From Nocardia aurea (GTDB taxonomy: Bacteria; Actinomycetota; Actinomycetes; Mycobacteriales; Mycobacteriaceae), in assembly GCF_003123685.1 (NCBI RefSeq), contig NZ_QCYJ01000175.1:144245-208244 (forward strand): DNA of 64,000 nt, written 5' to 3'. Shown here one piece after another: positions 17,363-26,750 of this stretch. A model generated the notes under the pieces. It ran no database searches. It was not told the origin of the DNA and worked only from the letters and a program-made list of their open reading frames with translations. Each line of letters opens with the position of its first letter. Position 1 is the stretch's first letter. The position numbers were made by a program, and so were the translations under genes.

Positions 17363-18879
17363 CAGAAGAAGCCGAGTTTATTCGGCGAATAGCTGACCAG
17401 GAGATTCTTGGTCTGCTGGTAGTGCTCCAGCATCATCTTGTGGTTCTCCCGGCCGATCCCCGATTTCTTGTATCCGCCGAACGCGGCGTGCGCCGGATAC
17501 GCGTGGTAGCAATTGGTCCACACCCGGCCCGCCTTGATCTCGCGGCCCAACCGGTAGGCGGTGTTCATATCCCGCGTCCACAATCCCGCGCCGAGGCCGT
17601 AGAGCGTGTCGTTGGCGATGGTGAGCGCTTCGTCGGTGGAATCGAAGGTCGTCACCGAGACGACGGGTCCGAAAATCTCCTCCTGGAAGATCCGCATATC
17701 GTTGCGGCCCTTGAAGATCGTCGGTTCGACATAGAAGCCGTCCGGGAAGTCGGCGACCTTGCGCGGATTGCCGCCGGTCAGGATCTCGGCGCCTTCCTTT
17801 CGCCCGATATCGATATAGGACATGATCTTCTCGAACTGATCGTTGCTGGCCTGGGCCCCGATCATGGTGGCCTCGTCGAGTGGATTGCCGCTCACGATGG
17901 CCTTGGTCCGCTCCACGCACCGGGCCATGAACTCGTCGTAGATGGACGAATGGATCAGCGCGCGTGACGGACAGGTACAGACCTCGCCCTGATTGAGGGC
18001 GAACATCACGAATCCCTCGACCGCCTTGTCCAGGAATTCGTCGTCGGCGGCCATCACATCGGGCAGGAAGATATTGGGACTCTTGCCGCCGAGTTCCAGC
18101 GTGACCGGGATGATGTTCTCGCTGGCGTACTGCATGATCAGTCGGCCGGTGGTCGTCTCTCCGGTGAAGGCGATCTTCGCGACCCGGCTGCTCGAGGCCA
18201 GCGGTTTGCCTGCTTCGACACCGAATCCGTTGACCACGTTGAGAACTCCGGGCGGAAGTAGATCCGCGATGAGTTCGACCACCTTCAGGATGGACGCCGG
18301 AGTCTGCTCCGCGGGTTTGAGGACAACGCAGTTGCCCGCGGCGAGTGCGGGCGCGAGTTTCCACGTCGCCATGAGGATCGGGAAATTCCACGGAATGATC
18401 TGCCCGACCACGCCGAGCGGTTCGTGGAAGTGGTAGGCGACGGTGTCGGCGTCGATCTGGGAGATCGCGCCTTCCTGACCGCGCAGCGCCCCGGCGAAAT
18501 ACCGGAAATGGTCGACCGCGAGCGGCAGATCGGCGGCGAGCGTCTCCCGGACCGGTTTCCCGTTCTCCCAGGTCTCGGCCACCGCGAGCGCTTCGAGATT
18601 CTCCTCGATGCGGTCGGCGATCCGGTTGAGGATATTGGCGCGCTCGGTGGTCGAGGTCCGGCCCCACGCGTCCGCGGCTCGATGCGCGGCATCGAGCGCG
18701 AGTTCGACATCCGCCGCCGAGGAACGCGCGACCTCGCAGAACGTGGCCCCGTCGATGGGGGAGGGATTGTCGAAGTAGCGTCCTTCCACCGGCGCGAGCC
18801 ATTCGCCACCGATGAAATTCTCGTATCGGGCTGCGTAATCGACGATGCTGCCGTCGGTCCCCGGCTTTGCGTAGATCAT
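17362..18879 (-). CDS. Aldehyde dehydrogenase (acetaldehyde dehydrogenase, ExaC-like)
   Basis: 505 residues from the ATG at 18879, the usual length of ExaC/AldA-type NAD(P)-dependent aldehyde dehydrogenases; the longer open frame upstream is Arg-rich shadow. It has the cofactor region 'IIPWNFPILMATWKLAPALA', 'KIAFTGETTTGR', the general-base region 'VTLELGGKSPNIF' and the catalytic Cys in 'NQGEVCTCPSRALI' (about residue 305). It oxidises aldehydes to acids in the cytoplasm. It is coupled to the DUF779 gene and preceded by two same-strand GAF regulators, so it is probably induced by alcohols or aldehydes sensed by one of them, which is inference. Confidence 0.95.
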   Translation of the reverse strand: MIYAKPGTDGSIVDYAARYENFIGGEWLAPVEGRYFDNPSPIDGATFCEVARSSAADVELALDAAHRAADAWGRTSTTERANILNRIADRIEENLEALAVAETWENGKPVRETLAADLPLAVDHFRYFAGALRGQEGAISQIDADTVAYHFHEPLGVVGQIIPWNFPILMATWKLAPALAAGNCVVLKPAEQTPASILKVVELIADLLPPGVLNVVNGFGVEAGKPLASSSRVAKIAFTGETTTGRLIMQYASENIIPVTLELGGKSPNIFLPDVMAADDEFLDKAVEGFVMFALNQGEVCTCPSRALIHSSIYDEFMARCVERTKAIVSGNPLDEATMIGAQASNDQFEKIMSYIDIGRKEGAEILTGGNPRKVADFPDGFYVEPTIFKGRNDMRIFQEEIFGPVVSVTTFDSTDEALTIANDTLYGLGAGLWTRDMNTAYRLGREIKAGRVWTNCYHAYPAHAAFGGYKKSGIGRENHKMMLEHYQQTKNLLVSYSPNKLGFF

Positions 18880-18994
18880 TGCGGATAACTCCTCGACGAG
18901 TGCTGGTACACGGTGGATGCCGTGACGGGTGTCACTATCGTCGGCGAGGGTTGAGGAAACGTTGAGGAGAACTGCCGCGCGATCCGGTCGCGAC

Positions 18995-20209
18995 TCAGTC
19001 GCGCGACGCGTGATGCGAACGGGCCGCGGCCACCGCGCGACGCGCGTCGTGTTTCGGCAGCAGCCGCAGGGCGTGTTCGTGCACCTCGATATCGTCGGGC
19101 GCGTACCGGCCGTAGCGCAGCGCGAACTCCGCCTCGCCGCTGGACAGCACCGCGGTCCGGACACCGACCTCGAGAAACTGCCGCCACCCGAGGATCCCCG
19201 GCGTCTCCGACCCGGGCAACAGCGGACCGCGGTAGAGCCGCACCGCCGTGGCCGTATCACCCGCGGCCAACGCCGCCGCCACATCGACCGCGTCGCAGGA
19301 AATCGGACTGACCAGCCGATAGACCCGGTTCGTTATATCACCGCCGGTCGCACGCCGCAGATACGACATCTCCGATTTCAACGTGCTCGCCCCGACCGGC
19401 CGATCGCCGTAGATCGCGAAATGCAACCGCTCGTGCGAATACCCCTCCGGGTCGAGCGCGAGCAGAACCAGGATCTCCAGGTGTCGCGGCCGCAAGCGGA
19501 CCGGTGCCCCGTCGCGGGTCAGACTGCCGGTCCCGAGACATCGCAGCGCCACCCCGGACGCCATCGCGCTGCGCGTCTGCAATTTGCTCTCGATGGCGGT
19601 CGCCAATGTCCGCACCGTCGATATCGCCAGCGGATGCGAACGGTCCCACGTGGTCGACAGGTCGAGCACACCGAGTTGACGACCGTCCGCCGCCCGGATC
19701 GGCGCGCAGTAGCAGACCCACCCGTGCAGGGCGGCCACCAGATGTTCGGCGGAGAAGACGGTGTGCGGCTGATCGGTCCGCAACGCCAGCGACAGCGCGT
19801 TGGTGCCCATATGCGGTTCGTCCCACTGCCCGCCCGGCGCGAAGTTCACCCGCTCCGCCCGCCGCCGCATCACCCGGCCGCCGTAGGACCACAGGATCGT
19901 GCCGGTCTCGTCGGTCACCGCGGCCACGAAATCGGCGTCGTCGGCGATGCTGCGCAATTCCCCGGTCAGCTCGGTGACCGGCGCCCGCAAGGCCGAGTCG
20001 GCCCATCGCGCGTCGATATCCCCGGCGCTGGGCGCGCAGTCGCGCGCCGGATTTACGGTGCGCAGCGACCGCTGCCACGATCGCTCGACCTCGCCGCGTG
20101 GCGGCGCGTCATCACCGGCGGGTGCCCCCTCCGCCCCGCGCGTCAGCCAGCGAGCCCACGCGTCCTCCAGCGCGGCTCGCTGCTGGGACAGGATCCGACG
20201 TTGCGCCAA
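18995..20209 (-). CDS. GAF-domain transcriptional regulator, C-terminal winged helix (first of two)
   Basis: 404 residues if started at the TTG at 20209, which has GAGGGG six bases upstream overlapping the stop of the preceding regulator gene; ATG codons further upstream lie inside that gene. The N-terminal half is an AcoR-like GAF region: 'EVERSWQRSL', 'GTILWSYGG', 'WDEPHMGTNALSLALRTDQP', 'CYCAPIRAADGRQLGVLDLS'. The C-terminal part (about 260-360, 'RLRPRHLEILVLLALDP', 'STLKSEMSYLRRATG') looks like an OmpR/SARP-type winged helix. No sigma-54 ATPase domain is present. It probably controls the adjacent aldehyde dehydrogenase or the divergent monooxygenase. Confidence 0.8.
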   Translation of the reverse strand: MAQRRILSQQRAALEDAWARWLTRGAEGAPAGDDAPPRGEVERSWQRSLRTVNPARDCAPSAGDIDARWADSALRAPVTELTGELRSIADDADFVAAVTDETGTILWSYGGRVMRRRAERVNFAPGGQWDEPHMGTNALSLALRTDQPHTVFSAEHLVAALHGWVCYCAPIRAADGRQLGVLDLSTTWDRSHPLAISTVRTLATAIESKLQTRSAMASGVALRCLGTGSLTRDGAPVRLRPRHLEILVLLALDPEGYSHERLHFAIYGDRPVGASTLKSEMSYLRRATGGDITNRVYRLVSPISCDAVDVAAALAAGDTATAVRLYRGPLLPGSETPGILGWRQFLEVGVRTAVLSSGEAEFALRYGRYAPDDIEVHEHALRLLPKHDARRAVAAARSHHASRD

Positions 20210-20219
20210 CGGTCGCCCC

Positions 20220-21518
20220 TCACATCTCGCCGGGCAGGCCCGGCCAACCGGCCATCGCGAACGCTCGCACATCGGGCCCGGCCACCCGACGGATGAAATC
20301 CGACCCCGCCAAACCCTCGGCATCGCCGTAGCTCACCGACAGTTCGACCCCGTCGGCCAAGCGGTACGGCCTGCTCGCCAATACCGATCCCAGGATCCGG
20401 CGCAGTCGTGAGATCTCCGCCCTGACCGTGACCTCGTGATCAGGGTCCCCGTGCAACGCCTGGCTCACCTGCGTCACCGTCATCCCGTTTCGACCCGAAA
20501 GATGAAGCAGTACAAGAATTTCCGCGTGCCGCACCGAGACGGCGCTGCGCCAGCCCGACCCGCTGCCCTGCACCGCGACGGTCGGCGGATCGGTCAAGGC
20601 CAGTTCGACGCGCACCGTCAGACCGCCCGCTTCCGGTCGCACGAGCCAGCCGTCGACGATCTGCTCCGCCACACACATCCCCAGCCCCGGGACGCTCATC
20701 GCCTTGCCCGTCCGCGGCACCGGGATGCGCCGGACCGGCGCGACACCGACCGCGTGCGCGACCCACCCCTCGTCATCGACCACCAGCGCGGGCCCCGTGG
20801 ACGCGGCCATCACCGGTCCCGCCGAGGTCCGCAGTCGTTCGAGCCTGTCCTCGTGCCGACGCCACAGTTGTGTCTCCGCGAGCCGCGCCGAAGTCGCCAC
20901 GAGCGCGGTGACCGCCGGATGCAGTGAGAGGGCGGGCCCGCTGATGTCGATGATGCCCAGCAGATCGCCGGTCCGCGGATCGTGCACCGGCGCTCCCGTG
21001 CAATACCAAGGGTGCTGGTTGCGTTCGAAATGCTCCGCCGAGAACAGTTGCACCGGAGTGGCTTCCGTGATCGCGGTGCCGATGCCGTTGGTGCCGACCG
21101 CGTCCTCGCTCCACCGCGTCCCCTCCTGGAAACCGAGCGCGTCGGCCTGTCGGCGAATCCGCGTCGAACCGTGCCGCCACAGCACCACCCCCTCGGCGTC
21201 GGCGACGACGAGCAACATATCCGAGTCGTCACCGACCCCGGAGATCACATTCCGCATATCGCCGACGACGTCGGCCAGGACCGAGGTGCGTCGGCGGATC
21301 TCAACCTCGTCGAATCCGAGCACGGCGCGGGCATTCGTGTGGTCGGGCGCGAGCCCCGCGTCGAGCGCGCGCGACCACGATCTGCCGACGAGGGGCCGGG
21401 GCCGCAGGGTCGACCGGCTGCCGCCGATCAACGCGCCGTGCATCCGGATCAGCTGGCGGGCGTAACCGGACAGGTCGGTACCGGGTTCGATGGCGGCGAA
21501 GTCACCCACGATCTCCAT
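20220..21518 (-). CDS. GAF-domain transcriptional regulator (second of two)
   Basis: 432 residues from the ATG at 21518; the GAGGG before it is unusually close, so the exact start is uncertain. The layout matches its downstream neighbour: 'SWSRALDAGLAPD', 'GVVLWRHGS', 'RWSEDAVGTNGIGTAITEATP', 'WYCTGAPVHDPRTGDLLGIIDIS', then a C-terminal winged helix (about 330-420, 'VSVRHAEILVLLHLSG', 'VRAEISRLRRILG'). The two regulators look like an old tandem duplication. This one faces the flavin monooxygenase gene across a 128-base divergent gap and may regulate it and itself. Confidence 0.8.
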   Translation of the reverse strand: MEIVGDFAAIEPGTDLSGYARQLIRMHGALIGGSRSTLRPRPLVGRSWSRALDAGLAPDHTNARAVLGFDEVEIRRRTSVLADVVGDMRNVISGVGDDSDMLLVVADAEGVVLWRHGSTRIRRQADALGFQEGTRWSEDAVGTNGIGTAITEATPVQLFSAEHFERNQHPWYCTGAPVHDPRTGDLLGIIDISGPALSLHPAVTALVATSARLAETQLWRRHEDRLERLRTSAGPVMAASTGPALVVDDEGWVAHAVGVAPVRRIPVPRTGKAMSVPGLGMCVAEQIVDGWLVRPEAGGLTVRVELALTDPPTVAVQGSGSGWRSAVSVRHAEILVLLHLSGRNGMTVTQVSQALHGDPDHEVTVRAEISRLRRILGSVLASRPYRLADGVELSVSYGDAEGLAGSDFIRRVAGPDVRAFAMAGWPGLPGEM

Positions 21519-21646
21519 CCCTCGTCCGTGCGGTCCCGGTCGCGCGACCGGATCTTGCCCGCGTCGGTCGCAACGCGTTGCAACGATTGTGACATTACGC
21601 GGCATGCGCTGTGCTGTAGCTCACAGATCCATGCCGAGGAGTATTC

Positions 21647-23476
21647 ATGACCCAGACGCTCGATCACATAGTGCGCGACCCGGCGGCCCCCACACCACAG
21701 CAGCGCGTGGACGCCTGGCTGGCCGCCTTCGAGACCGCACTCGCCGCCCGCGACGCCGAGGCCGCCGCCGCTCTGTTCGCCACCGACAGCTTCTGGCGTG
21801 ACCTCATCGCCTTCACCTGGAACATCACCACCGTCGAGGGCCGCGCCGCCATCACCGACCTGCTGCGCGCCGATCCGGACGCGACCAACCCCTCCGGATT
21901 CCACACCACCGAGCCGCCGACCGAGGACGACGGCGTCGTCACCGCCTGGATCGGTTTCGAAACCGCCGCCGGTCGCGGCGCCGGACACCTGCGACTCGCC
22001 GACGAAGGCGCCTGGACCCTGCTCACCGCCCTGCGGGAACTGAAAGGTTTCGAGGAGGGAACCCGAACCCGCCGCCCCACCGGAGTGCGACACGGCGCGG
22101 ACCCGAGCCGGGTCACCTGGTCCGAACAGCGCGCTCTCGAAGACCGGGAACTCGGCTACACCCGTCAGCCCTACACCCTGATCGTCGGCGGCGGCCAGGC
22201 AGGCATCGCGCTCGGCGCCCGCATGCGCCAGCTCGGCGTGCCCGCCCTGGTCGTCGACGCCCACGACCGCCCCGGCGACCAGTGGCGAAAACGCTACAAA
22301 TCGCTGTGCCTGCACGACCCCGTCTGGTACGACCACATGCCCTACCTCCCGTTCCCCGACAACTGGCCCGTCTTCGCCCCCAAGGACAAGATCGCCGACT
22401 GGCTGGAGATGTACACCACGGTGATGGAGGTCCCGTACTGGTCGTCGACCACCTGCACCTCCGCCCGCTACGACGAACTCGCGGGGGAGTGGACGGTCGC
22501 CGTCGAACGCGAAGGCGCGGCCGTCGAACTCCGACCTCGCCACCTGGTACTCGCCACCGGAATGTCGGGCAAACCGAATATTCCCGACTTCCCCGGCATG
22601 GACCGCTTCATGGGCGACCAGCACCATTCCAGCGCCCACCCCGGCCCCGACGGCTACGCGGGCAAACGCGCGGTCGTCATCGGTTCGAACAATTCCGCGC
22701 ACGACATCTGCGCCGCCCTGTGGGAAGCGGGCGCGGTCTCGGTCACCATGGTGCAGCGCTCCTCGACCCACGTCGTGAAATCCGAGTCACTGATGGACCT
22801 CGCCTTCGGCGACCTGTACTCCGAACGCGCGATCGACGCCGGAATCACCACGGACAAAGCCGATCTCGCCTTCGCCTCGATGCCCTACCGCCTCATGCCC
22901 GAATTCCAGCGCCCCCTCTACCGTGCCATGCGCGAACGCGACGCCGAATTCTATCGACGACTCGAACACGCCGGATTCCGAATCGACTGGGGCGACGACG
23001 ATTCCGGTCTCTTCATGAAATACCTGCGCCGCGGCTCCGGCTACTACATCGATGTGGGCGCCGCCGAAATGGTCGCCGACGGCGACATCACCCTCGCGCA
23101 CGGGGAAGTGCGCGAGCTGACCGAAACCGCCGTGATCCTCGACGACGGCACCGAACTCCCCGCCGACCTCGTCGTCTACGCGACCGGCTACGGATCGATG
23201 AACGGCTGGGCCGCCGACCTCATCGGACAGGAGGTCGCCGACAAAGTCGGCAAATGCTGGGGCTACGGATCGGGCACCACCAAGGACCCCGGACCGTGGG
23301 AAGGCGAACTCCGCAACATGTGGAAGCCGACACAGCAGGAAGGACTGTGGTTCCACGGCGGCAACCTGCACCAGTCCCGGCACTATTCGCTGTACCTCGC
23401 ACTGCAATTGAAAGCGCGATACGAGAGTATTCCGACACCCGTGTACGGACTACAGGAAGTACACCACCGCAGCTGA
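21647..23476 (+). CDS. Flavin-containing NAD(P)-dependent monooxygenase with N-terminal SnoaL-like domain
   Basis: 609 residues from the ATG at 21647, with CGAGGAG seven bases upstream. An NTF2/SnoaL-like domain covers about residues 20-135 ('RVDAWLAAFETALAARDAEA'). The FMO core follows, with the FAD fingerprint 'YTLIVGGGQAGIALGARM' (about 175), 'CLHDPVWYDHMPYLPFPDNW', the NADPH fold 'KRAVVIGSNNSAHDICAAL' (about 345) and a C-terminal 'VVYATGYGS'. Enzymes of this layout hydroxylate or carry out Baeyer-Villiger oxidation of small organic compounds. The divergent position next to two GAF regulators and an aldehyde dehydrogenase suggests an inducible alcohol, ketone or aldehyde pathway. Confidence 0.92.
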   Translation: MTQTLDHIVRDPAAPTPQQRVDAWLAAFETALAARDAEAAAALFATDSFWRDLIAFTWNITTVEGRAAITDLLRADPDATNPSGFHTTEPPTEDDGVVTAWIGFETAAGRGAGHLRLADEGAWTLLTALRELKGFEEGTRTRRPTGVRHGADPSRVTWSEQRALEDRELGYTRQPYTLIVGGGQAGIALGARMRQLGVPALVVDAHDRPGDQWRKRYKSLCLHDPVWYDHMPYLPFPDNWPVFAPKDKIADWLEMYTTVMEVPYWSSTTCTSARYDELAGEWTVAVEREGAAVELRPRHLVLATGMSGKPNIPDFPGMDRFMGDQHHSSAHPGPDGYAGKRAVVIGSNNSAHDICAALWEAGAVSVTMVQRSSTHVVKSESLMDLAFGDLYSERAIDAGITTDKADLAFASMPYRLMPEFQRPLYRAMRERDAEFYRRLEHAGFRIDWGDDDSGLFMKYLRRGSGYYIDVGAAEMVADGDITLAHGEVRELTETAVILDDGTELPADLVVYATGYGSMNGWAADLIGQEVADKVGKCWGYGSGTTKDPGPWEGELRNMWKPTQQEGLWFHGGNLHQSRHYSLYLALQLKARYESIPTPVYGLQEVHHRS

Positions 23477-23744
23477 AATGCGCACCGCACAAGCGCTTTC
23501 CGATCTCGATCACCGACACCGATCTATCCGACGATCAAGGGCGGCGACCGCCGCTGTGCGGTAGAAAGCGCGTCCCGCGCGGGCGCGCCGTGCCGAACCG
23601 GCCGGTGGAGTGGGGGCGACGAGGACTGGGCGTCGATCGGCGGGCCGGTACGCCGTAGGCCGACCCCGCGGTGCCCGCCGCCCACGTACCGAACCGGGTC
23701 GACCGCGCCCGTCGATCACCCGCCCGAATGGCATGCTAACCGCC

Positions 23745-24599
23745 ATGCCCGATATTCGCCTGGATGTCACCGACGCCGTCGCCACCATCACACTCGACCG
23801 CCCGAAACAGCTCAACGCCTTCACCACCGCCATGGCACACGAACTGATCGAGGCCTTCGACACCTGCGACCGCGACGACCGGATCCGCGCCGTCGTCCTC
23901 ACCGGCGCCGGCCGAGCCTTCTGCGCGGGCGCGGACCTCTCCGCGGGCGCGCAGACCTTCGTCGCCGACCCCGGCGACCCGGACGACTTCCGCGACATCG
24001 GCGGCGAAGTCGTCCTGCGCATGTTCGAATTCCGCAAACCCGTCATCGCCGCCATCAACGGCCCCGCCGTCGGCGTCGGCATTACCATGACCCTCGCCGC
24101 CGACTTCCGCCTCGCCACCGACAGCACCCGCATCGGCTTCGTCTTCAACCGCCGCGGCATCGTCCCCGAATCCTGCTCCAGCTGGTTCCTACCCCGCCTC
24201 GTCCCGATGCAGACCGCGCTCGACTGGGTCTACTCCGGCCGCCTCGTCGACGCCGAAGAAGCCCTCACCGCTGGCCTCTTCTACGCCCTACACCCCGCCG
24301 AAACCCTCGTCGCCGAAGCCGACACCCTCGCCCGCCGCCTCACCGACAACACCGCCCCCGTCTCCGTCGCACTCTCCCGCCAAATGCTCTGGAGCGGACT
24401 GGGAGCCGACCACCCGATGATCGCCCACCGCATCGAATCCCGCGCCCTCCTCTCCCGCGGCGCCAGCGCCGACGCGTTGGAAGGCGTCTCGTCCTTCCTG
24501 GAAAAACGCCCCGCCCGATTCCCCGACAGCGTTGCCCGCGACGTCCCCGACATCTTCGGCCCCGACCTCGCCGTCCCACCGTTCCGGCCGTCGCACTGA
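23745..24599 (+). CDS. Enoyl-CoA hydratase/isomerase family protein
   Basis: 284 residues from the ATG at 23745; an ATG at 23733 would add four residues. The crotonase fold is clear: 'VATITLDRPKQLNAF', the first oxyanion loop 'GRAFCAGADLSAG' and the second 'AAINGPAVGVGITMTLAADFRLA'. Instead of the classical second Glu it reads 'NRRGIVPESCSSWFLPRLV', where Glu in 'VPE' is in the expected place. It acts on acyl-CoA thioesters in beta-oxidation or a related route. It is monocistronic, with about 270 bases upstream that show no gene, and is the last ordinary chromosomal gene before the tRNA and mobile region. Confidence 0.93.
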   Translation: MPDIRLDVTDAVATITLDRPKQLNAFTTAMAHELIEAFDTCDRDDRIRAVVLTGAGRAFCAGADLSAGAQTFVADPGDPDDFRDIGGEVVLRMFEFRKPVIAAINGPAVGVGITMTLAADFRLATDSTRIGFVFNRRGIVPESCSSWFLPRLVPMQTALDWVYSGRLVDAEEALTAGLFYALHPAETLVAEADTLARRLTDNTAPVSVALSRQMLWSGLGADHPMIAHRIESRALLSRGASADALEGVSSFLEKRPARFPDSVARDVPDIFGPDLAVPPFRPSH

Positions 24600-24779
24600 C
24601 ACGTCCGCTTTCGCTGCTACCTATTCGGTTCGTCGAGCCCGATTCCGTGCGGCCCGATATCGCCGACGAGATCGCCTTCCTCGCACGTCAACCGCGCCCC
24701 GACGTGCCGCGTCCAGCCGATTTGGTCCAGCAGGGGGGTGATGGGGTAACCTCATCAAGCACCCGCCGAGCGGGGGCAA

Positions 24780-24853
24780 CGGGCTGTGGCGCAGCTTGGT
24801 AGCGCACCTGACTGGGGGTCAGGTGGTCGCAGGTTCAAATCCTGTCAGCCCGA
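24780..24853 (+). tRNA. tRNA-Pro (anticodon GGG)
   Basis: The sequence folds as a complete cloverleaf: acceptor CGGGCTG with CAGCCCG, D-arm around GCGCAGCTTGGTAGCGC, anticodon stem CCTGA/TCAGG with loop CTGGGGG (anticodon GGG), and T-arm GCAGG TTCAAAT CCTGT; position 73 is A. CCA is not encoded. The gene is intact and its 3' end faces an integrase gene, so it is a likely integration target. Confidence 0.96.
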
Positions 24854-24859
24854 CAGTGT

Positions 24860-24891
24860 AAACCCCTTCCGACCAGCATCGGAAGGGGTTT
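24860..24891 (+). terminator. Rho-independent terminator after tRNA-Pro
   Basis: A perfect 13-bp stem (AAACCCCTTCCGA with its complement) and a 6-base loop begin seven bases after the tRNA and end in TTTT. The A-rich 5' side makes it work on the minus strand too, where it would end transcription of the integrase gene. Confidence 0.88.
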
Positions 24892-24938
24892 TCTCGTTCC
24901 CGGAGAAGGCTCGGGATTTGAGCGTTCTCACATAAATC

Positions 24939-26204
24939 TCACGTTTTCGTTCCCGGTCCGCGTGCCCAGGCTTCCAGGACGGCGCGGTTGTCGGGCACGG
25001 TTTCGGGCACGTCGATGTAGTGGGTCTTGGCGACCTCGCGGGTATTGCCGAGTTGTCGGGCGGCGCGTTCGGGGTTGTCGTAGGCGTGGTCGACCGCGGT
25101 GGCCACGCCTTTGCGGAAGGTGCGAGGAGTGACCCACGCGAAGTCCTCACCACGCGCTGCGCGCCAGATGCGGCCGAAGTTGTTGGGGTTACGCACAGAG
25201 CCGTTGCGTGCGGGGAAGAGCAGTCGGTCCGGGTTCGGGCCCGCGGTGACCTCGAGGTCCTTGATGGCCTCGCGGAGGGCTTGGACGGTGTGTTCGGGCA
25301 ACAGGATCCGTCGCCACCCGTTCTCGGACTTGGGTGCGGGTTTACGTACCCAGCCTCCGGCGCCGGAGCCTTTGACCTCGACCAATGTTCCGGTGACATC
25401 GAGGTAGGGGTCGCTGGCATCGAGGTCGATATCGTCGAGCAGGAGCGCGAAGACTTCGTGGGGTCGCATTCCGGTGCCGGTGATCACGTCGACCACCCAC
25501 ACCACGGTCCAGTCCCGGGTGGGTCCGCTGGTGTGGGCGGGGGTGCCCGGGATCGCCTCGCCGCGTGCCCAGGCCCGTACCTGTGCCCGGAACGCGGGCA
25601 ACGCGCCGTGGTCCTGGATTTTGCCGCGTGCGAGGACTCGGCGTCGGGTGAAGGCGGCGACGCCGTCGATGGGGTTGGTGTCGAGGACGCCGTGGCGGAC
25701 CGCGATCTGCATCATCGCGCGCAGGATGATCTTGTGCTGCTTGGCTTTGCGTCGCAGGCCGAGGGAGACGAGGTGTTTGAGGTGTCGGTCGAGTTCGCCG
25801 GGGGTGGCCTGCCAGATCTGCAAGTGCCCGATCGAGTTCTCGATCTTGATCGTGGCCTTGTTGGCGCGCCGGTCGGTGGAGACGTAGATCTCGCGCCGGT
25901 AGTCCTCGATATTGCCCGCGGTGTAGGCGTCGTCACCGGCGAGGTCGACGAGCAGTTCCTTGGCCAACGCGATCAGCTTGGTGTTACGCGTGATCCGATC
26001 CCGACCGAGCTGCTCACGGAAATCGCGCATGGCCTCGGCCAACCGGTTACGGGCGTCGTCGGCGCTGACGCCCATGCGCTCGAGCTGCTGCGCCCCGCCC
26101 GCACCGTAGTAGCGGACCGTGGTGCGCCAACGCCCATTGCGCTGCTTCTTCGGTTTGGTCGGAACCCCGAACGTCCCGACCGGCTTCGGTAACCTACCGC
26201 TCAT
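24939..26204 (-). CDS. Tyrosine-type site-specific integrase next to tRNA-Pro
   Basis: 421 residues from the ATG at 26204, with GAGGGG four bases upstream. It has an N-terminal AP2-like arm-binding region ('RNGRWRTTVRYYG'), an SAM-like core-binding domain (about 75-190) and a C-terminal catalytic domain with the first Arg in 'VITGTGMRPHEVFALLLDD', 'TPRTFRKGVAT' as the H/T-x-x-R box, 'LGNTREVAKTHYID' and the nucleophile Tyr at its end. The gene points at the 3' end of tRNA-Pro, the classical layout for an element integrated there, and the AlpA-like gene upstream is its likely directionality factor. I could not find a second copy of the tRNA 3' end in the window. Confidence 0.92.
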   Translation of the reverse strand: MSGRLPKPVGTFGVPTKPKKQRNGRWRTTVRYYGAGGAQQLERMGVSADDARNRLAEAMRDFREQLGRDRITRNTKLIALAKELLVDLAGDDAYTAGNIEDYRREIYVSTDRRANKATIKIENSIGHLQIWQATPGELDRHLKHLVSLGLRRKAKQHKIILRAMMQIAVRHGVLDTNPIDGVAAFTRRRVLARGKIQDHGALPAFRAQVRAWARGEAIPGTPAHTSGPTRDWTVVWVVDVITGTGMRPHEVFALLLDDIDLDASDPYLDVTGTLVEVKGSGAGGWVRKPAPKSENGWRRILLPEHTVQALREAIKDLEVTAGPNPDRLLFPARNGSVRNPNNFGRIWRAARGEDFAWVTPRTFRKGVATAVDHAYDNPERAARQLGNTREVAKTHYIDVPETVPDNRAVLEAWARGPGTKT

Positions 26205-26450
26205 CACACCCCTCTATAAGTCGATGATTGCCCGCAGTTCACGAGCCCGTGTGCCGTCCGGAATCGGCCATGCTGTGTCAGCCGTTGGAGTGCGCTCGCG
26301 GACAGAACTTGCTAGAGAATCTTGACCAAAACGCTGTGAGCGCCACAAGATCTGAGTAGTAGCCATGAAATAGCTCAGATGCTGCCGTTGGTCACTCTGA
26401 TCGCTCCAGGCGGGACGGATGAAGTGCCACGTCATGGCTCGTCGGTTCGG

Positions 26451-26750
26451 TCAGTCGCGTGTTCGCGAACCGTCGCGTGCGCCCCCGCCGCGGGCGAGTT
26501 GTTCTTGTTCCCAGGCCAATAGGTCGCTGAGGCGGTATCGGCGGTATCGGCCCATTCGGGCGAAGCGGGGCCCGCGTCCGGCGCTTGCCCACGATGCCAG
26601 CGTCTTGATCGGAATCTTCAATCGCTGGGAGACATCGAGTGAACTCAGCCAAACCTCGTCATCGGACCTGGCGGGGCTGGTGATGGATGGCTCGTCAGAG
26701 GCGTTACTTCCCGAGTGGGTAAGTCGGTTCGGTGGGCGTTTTTGCGGCAT
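26451..26750 (-). CDS. AlpA/MerR-type helix-turn-helix protein (probable excisionase)
   Basis: 99 residues from the ATG at 26750, with AGAGAGG nine bases upstream. The region around residues 40-85 is a typical HTH_17 excisionase domain: 'VWLSSLDVSQRLKIPIKTLA', 'SWASAGRGPRF' and 'GRYRRYRLSDLLAWEQEQ'. The short N-terminus is polar and the C-terminus Gly/Arg-rich. It lies 247 bases upstream of the tRNA-Pro integrase gene on the same strand and probably helps excision or controls the integrase. Confidence 0.8.
   Translation of the reverse strand: MPQKRPPNRLTHSGSNASDEPSITSPARSDDEVWLSSLDVSQRLKIPIKTLASWASAGRGPRFARMGRYRRYRLSDLLAWEQEQLARGGGARDGSRTRD

Noticed and set aside
18929..20296. A 455-codon plus-strand frame opposite the first GAF regulator
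   Set aside because: The composition is that of a shadow frame, and the minus strand carries recognisable GAF and winged-helix motifs.
25020..26192. A 390-codon plus-strand frame opposite the tRNA-Pro integrase
   Set aside because: It is Gly/Val/Asp-rich without motifs; the minus strand has the integrase catalytic residues.
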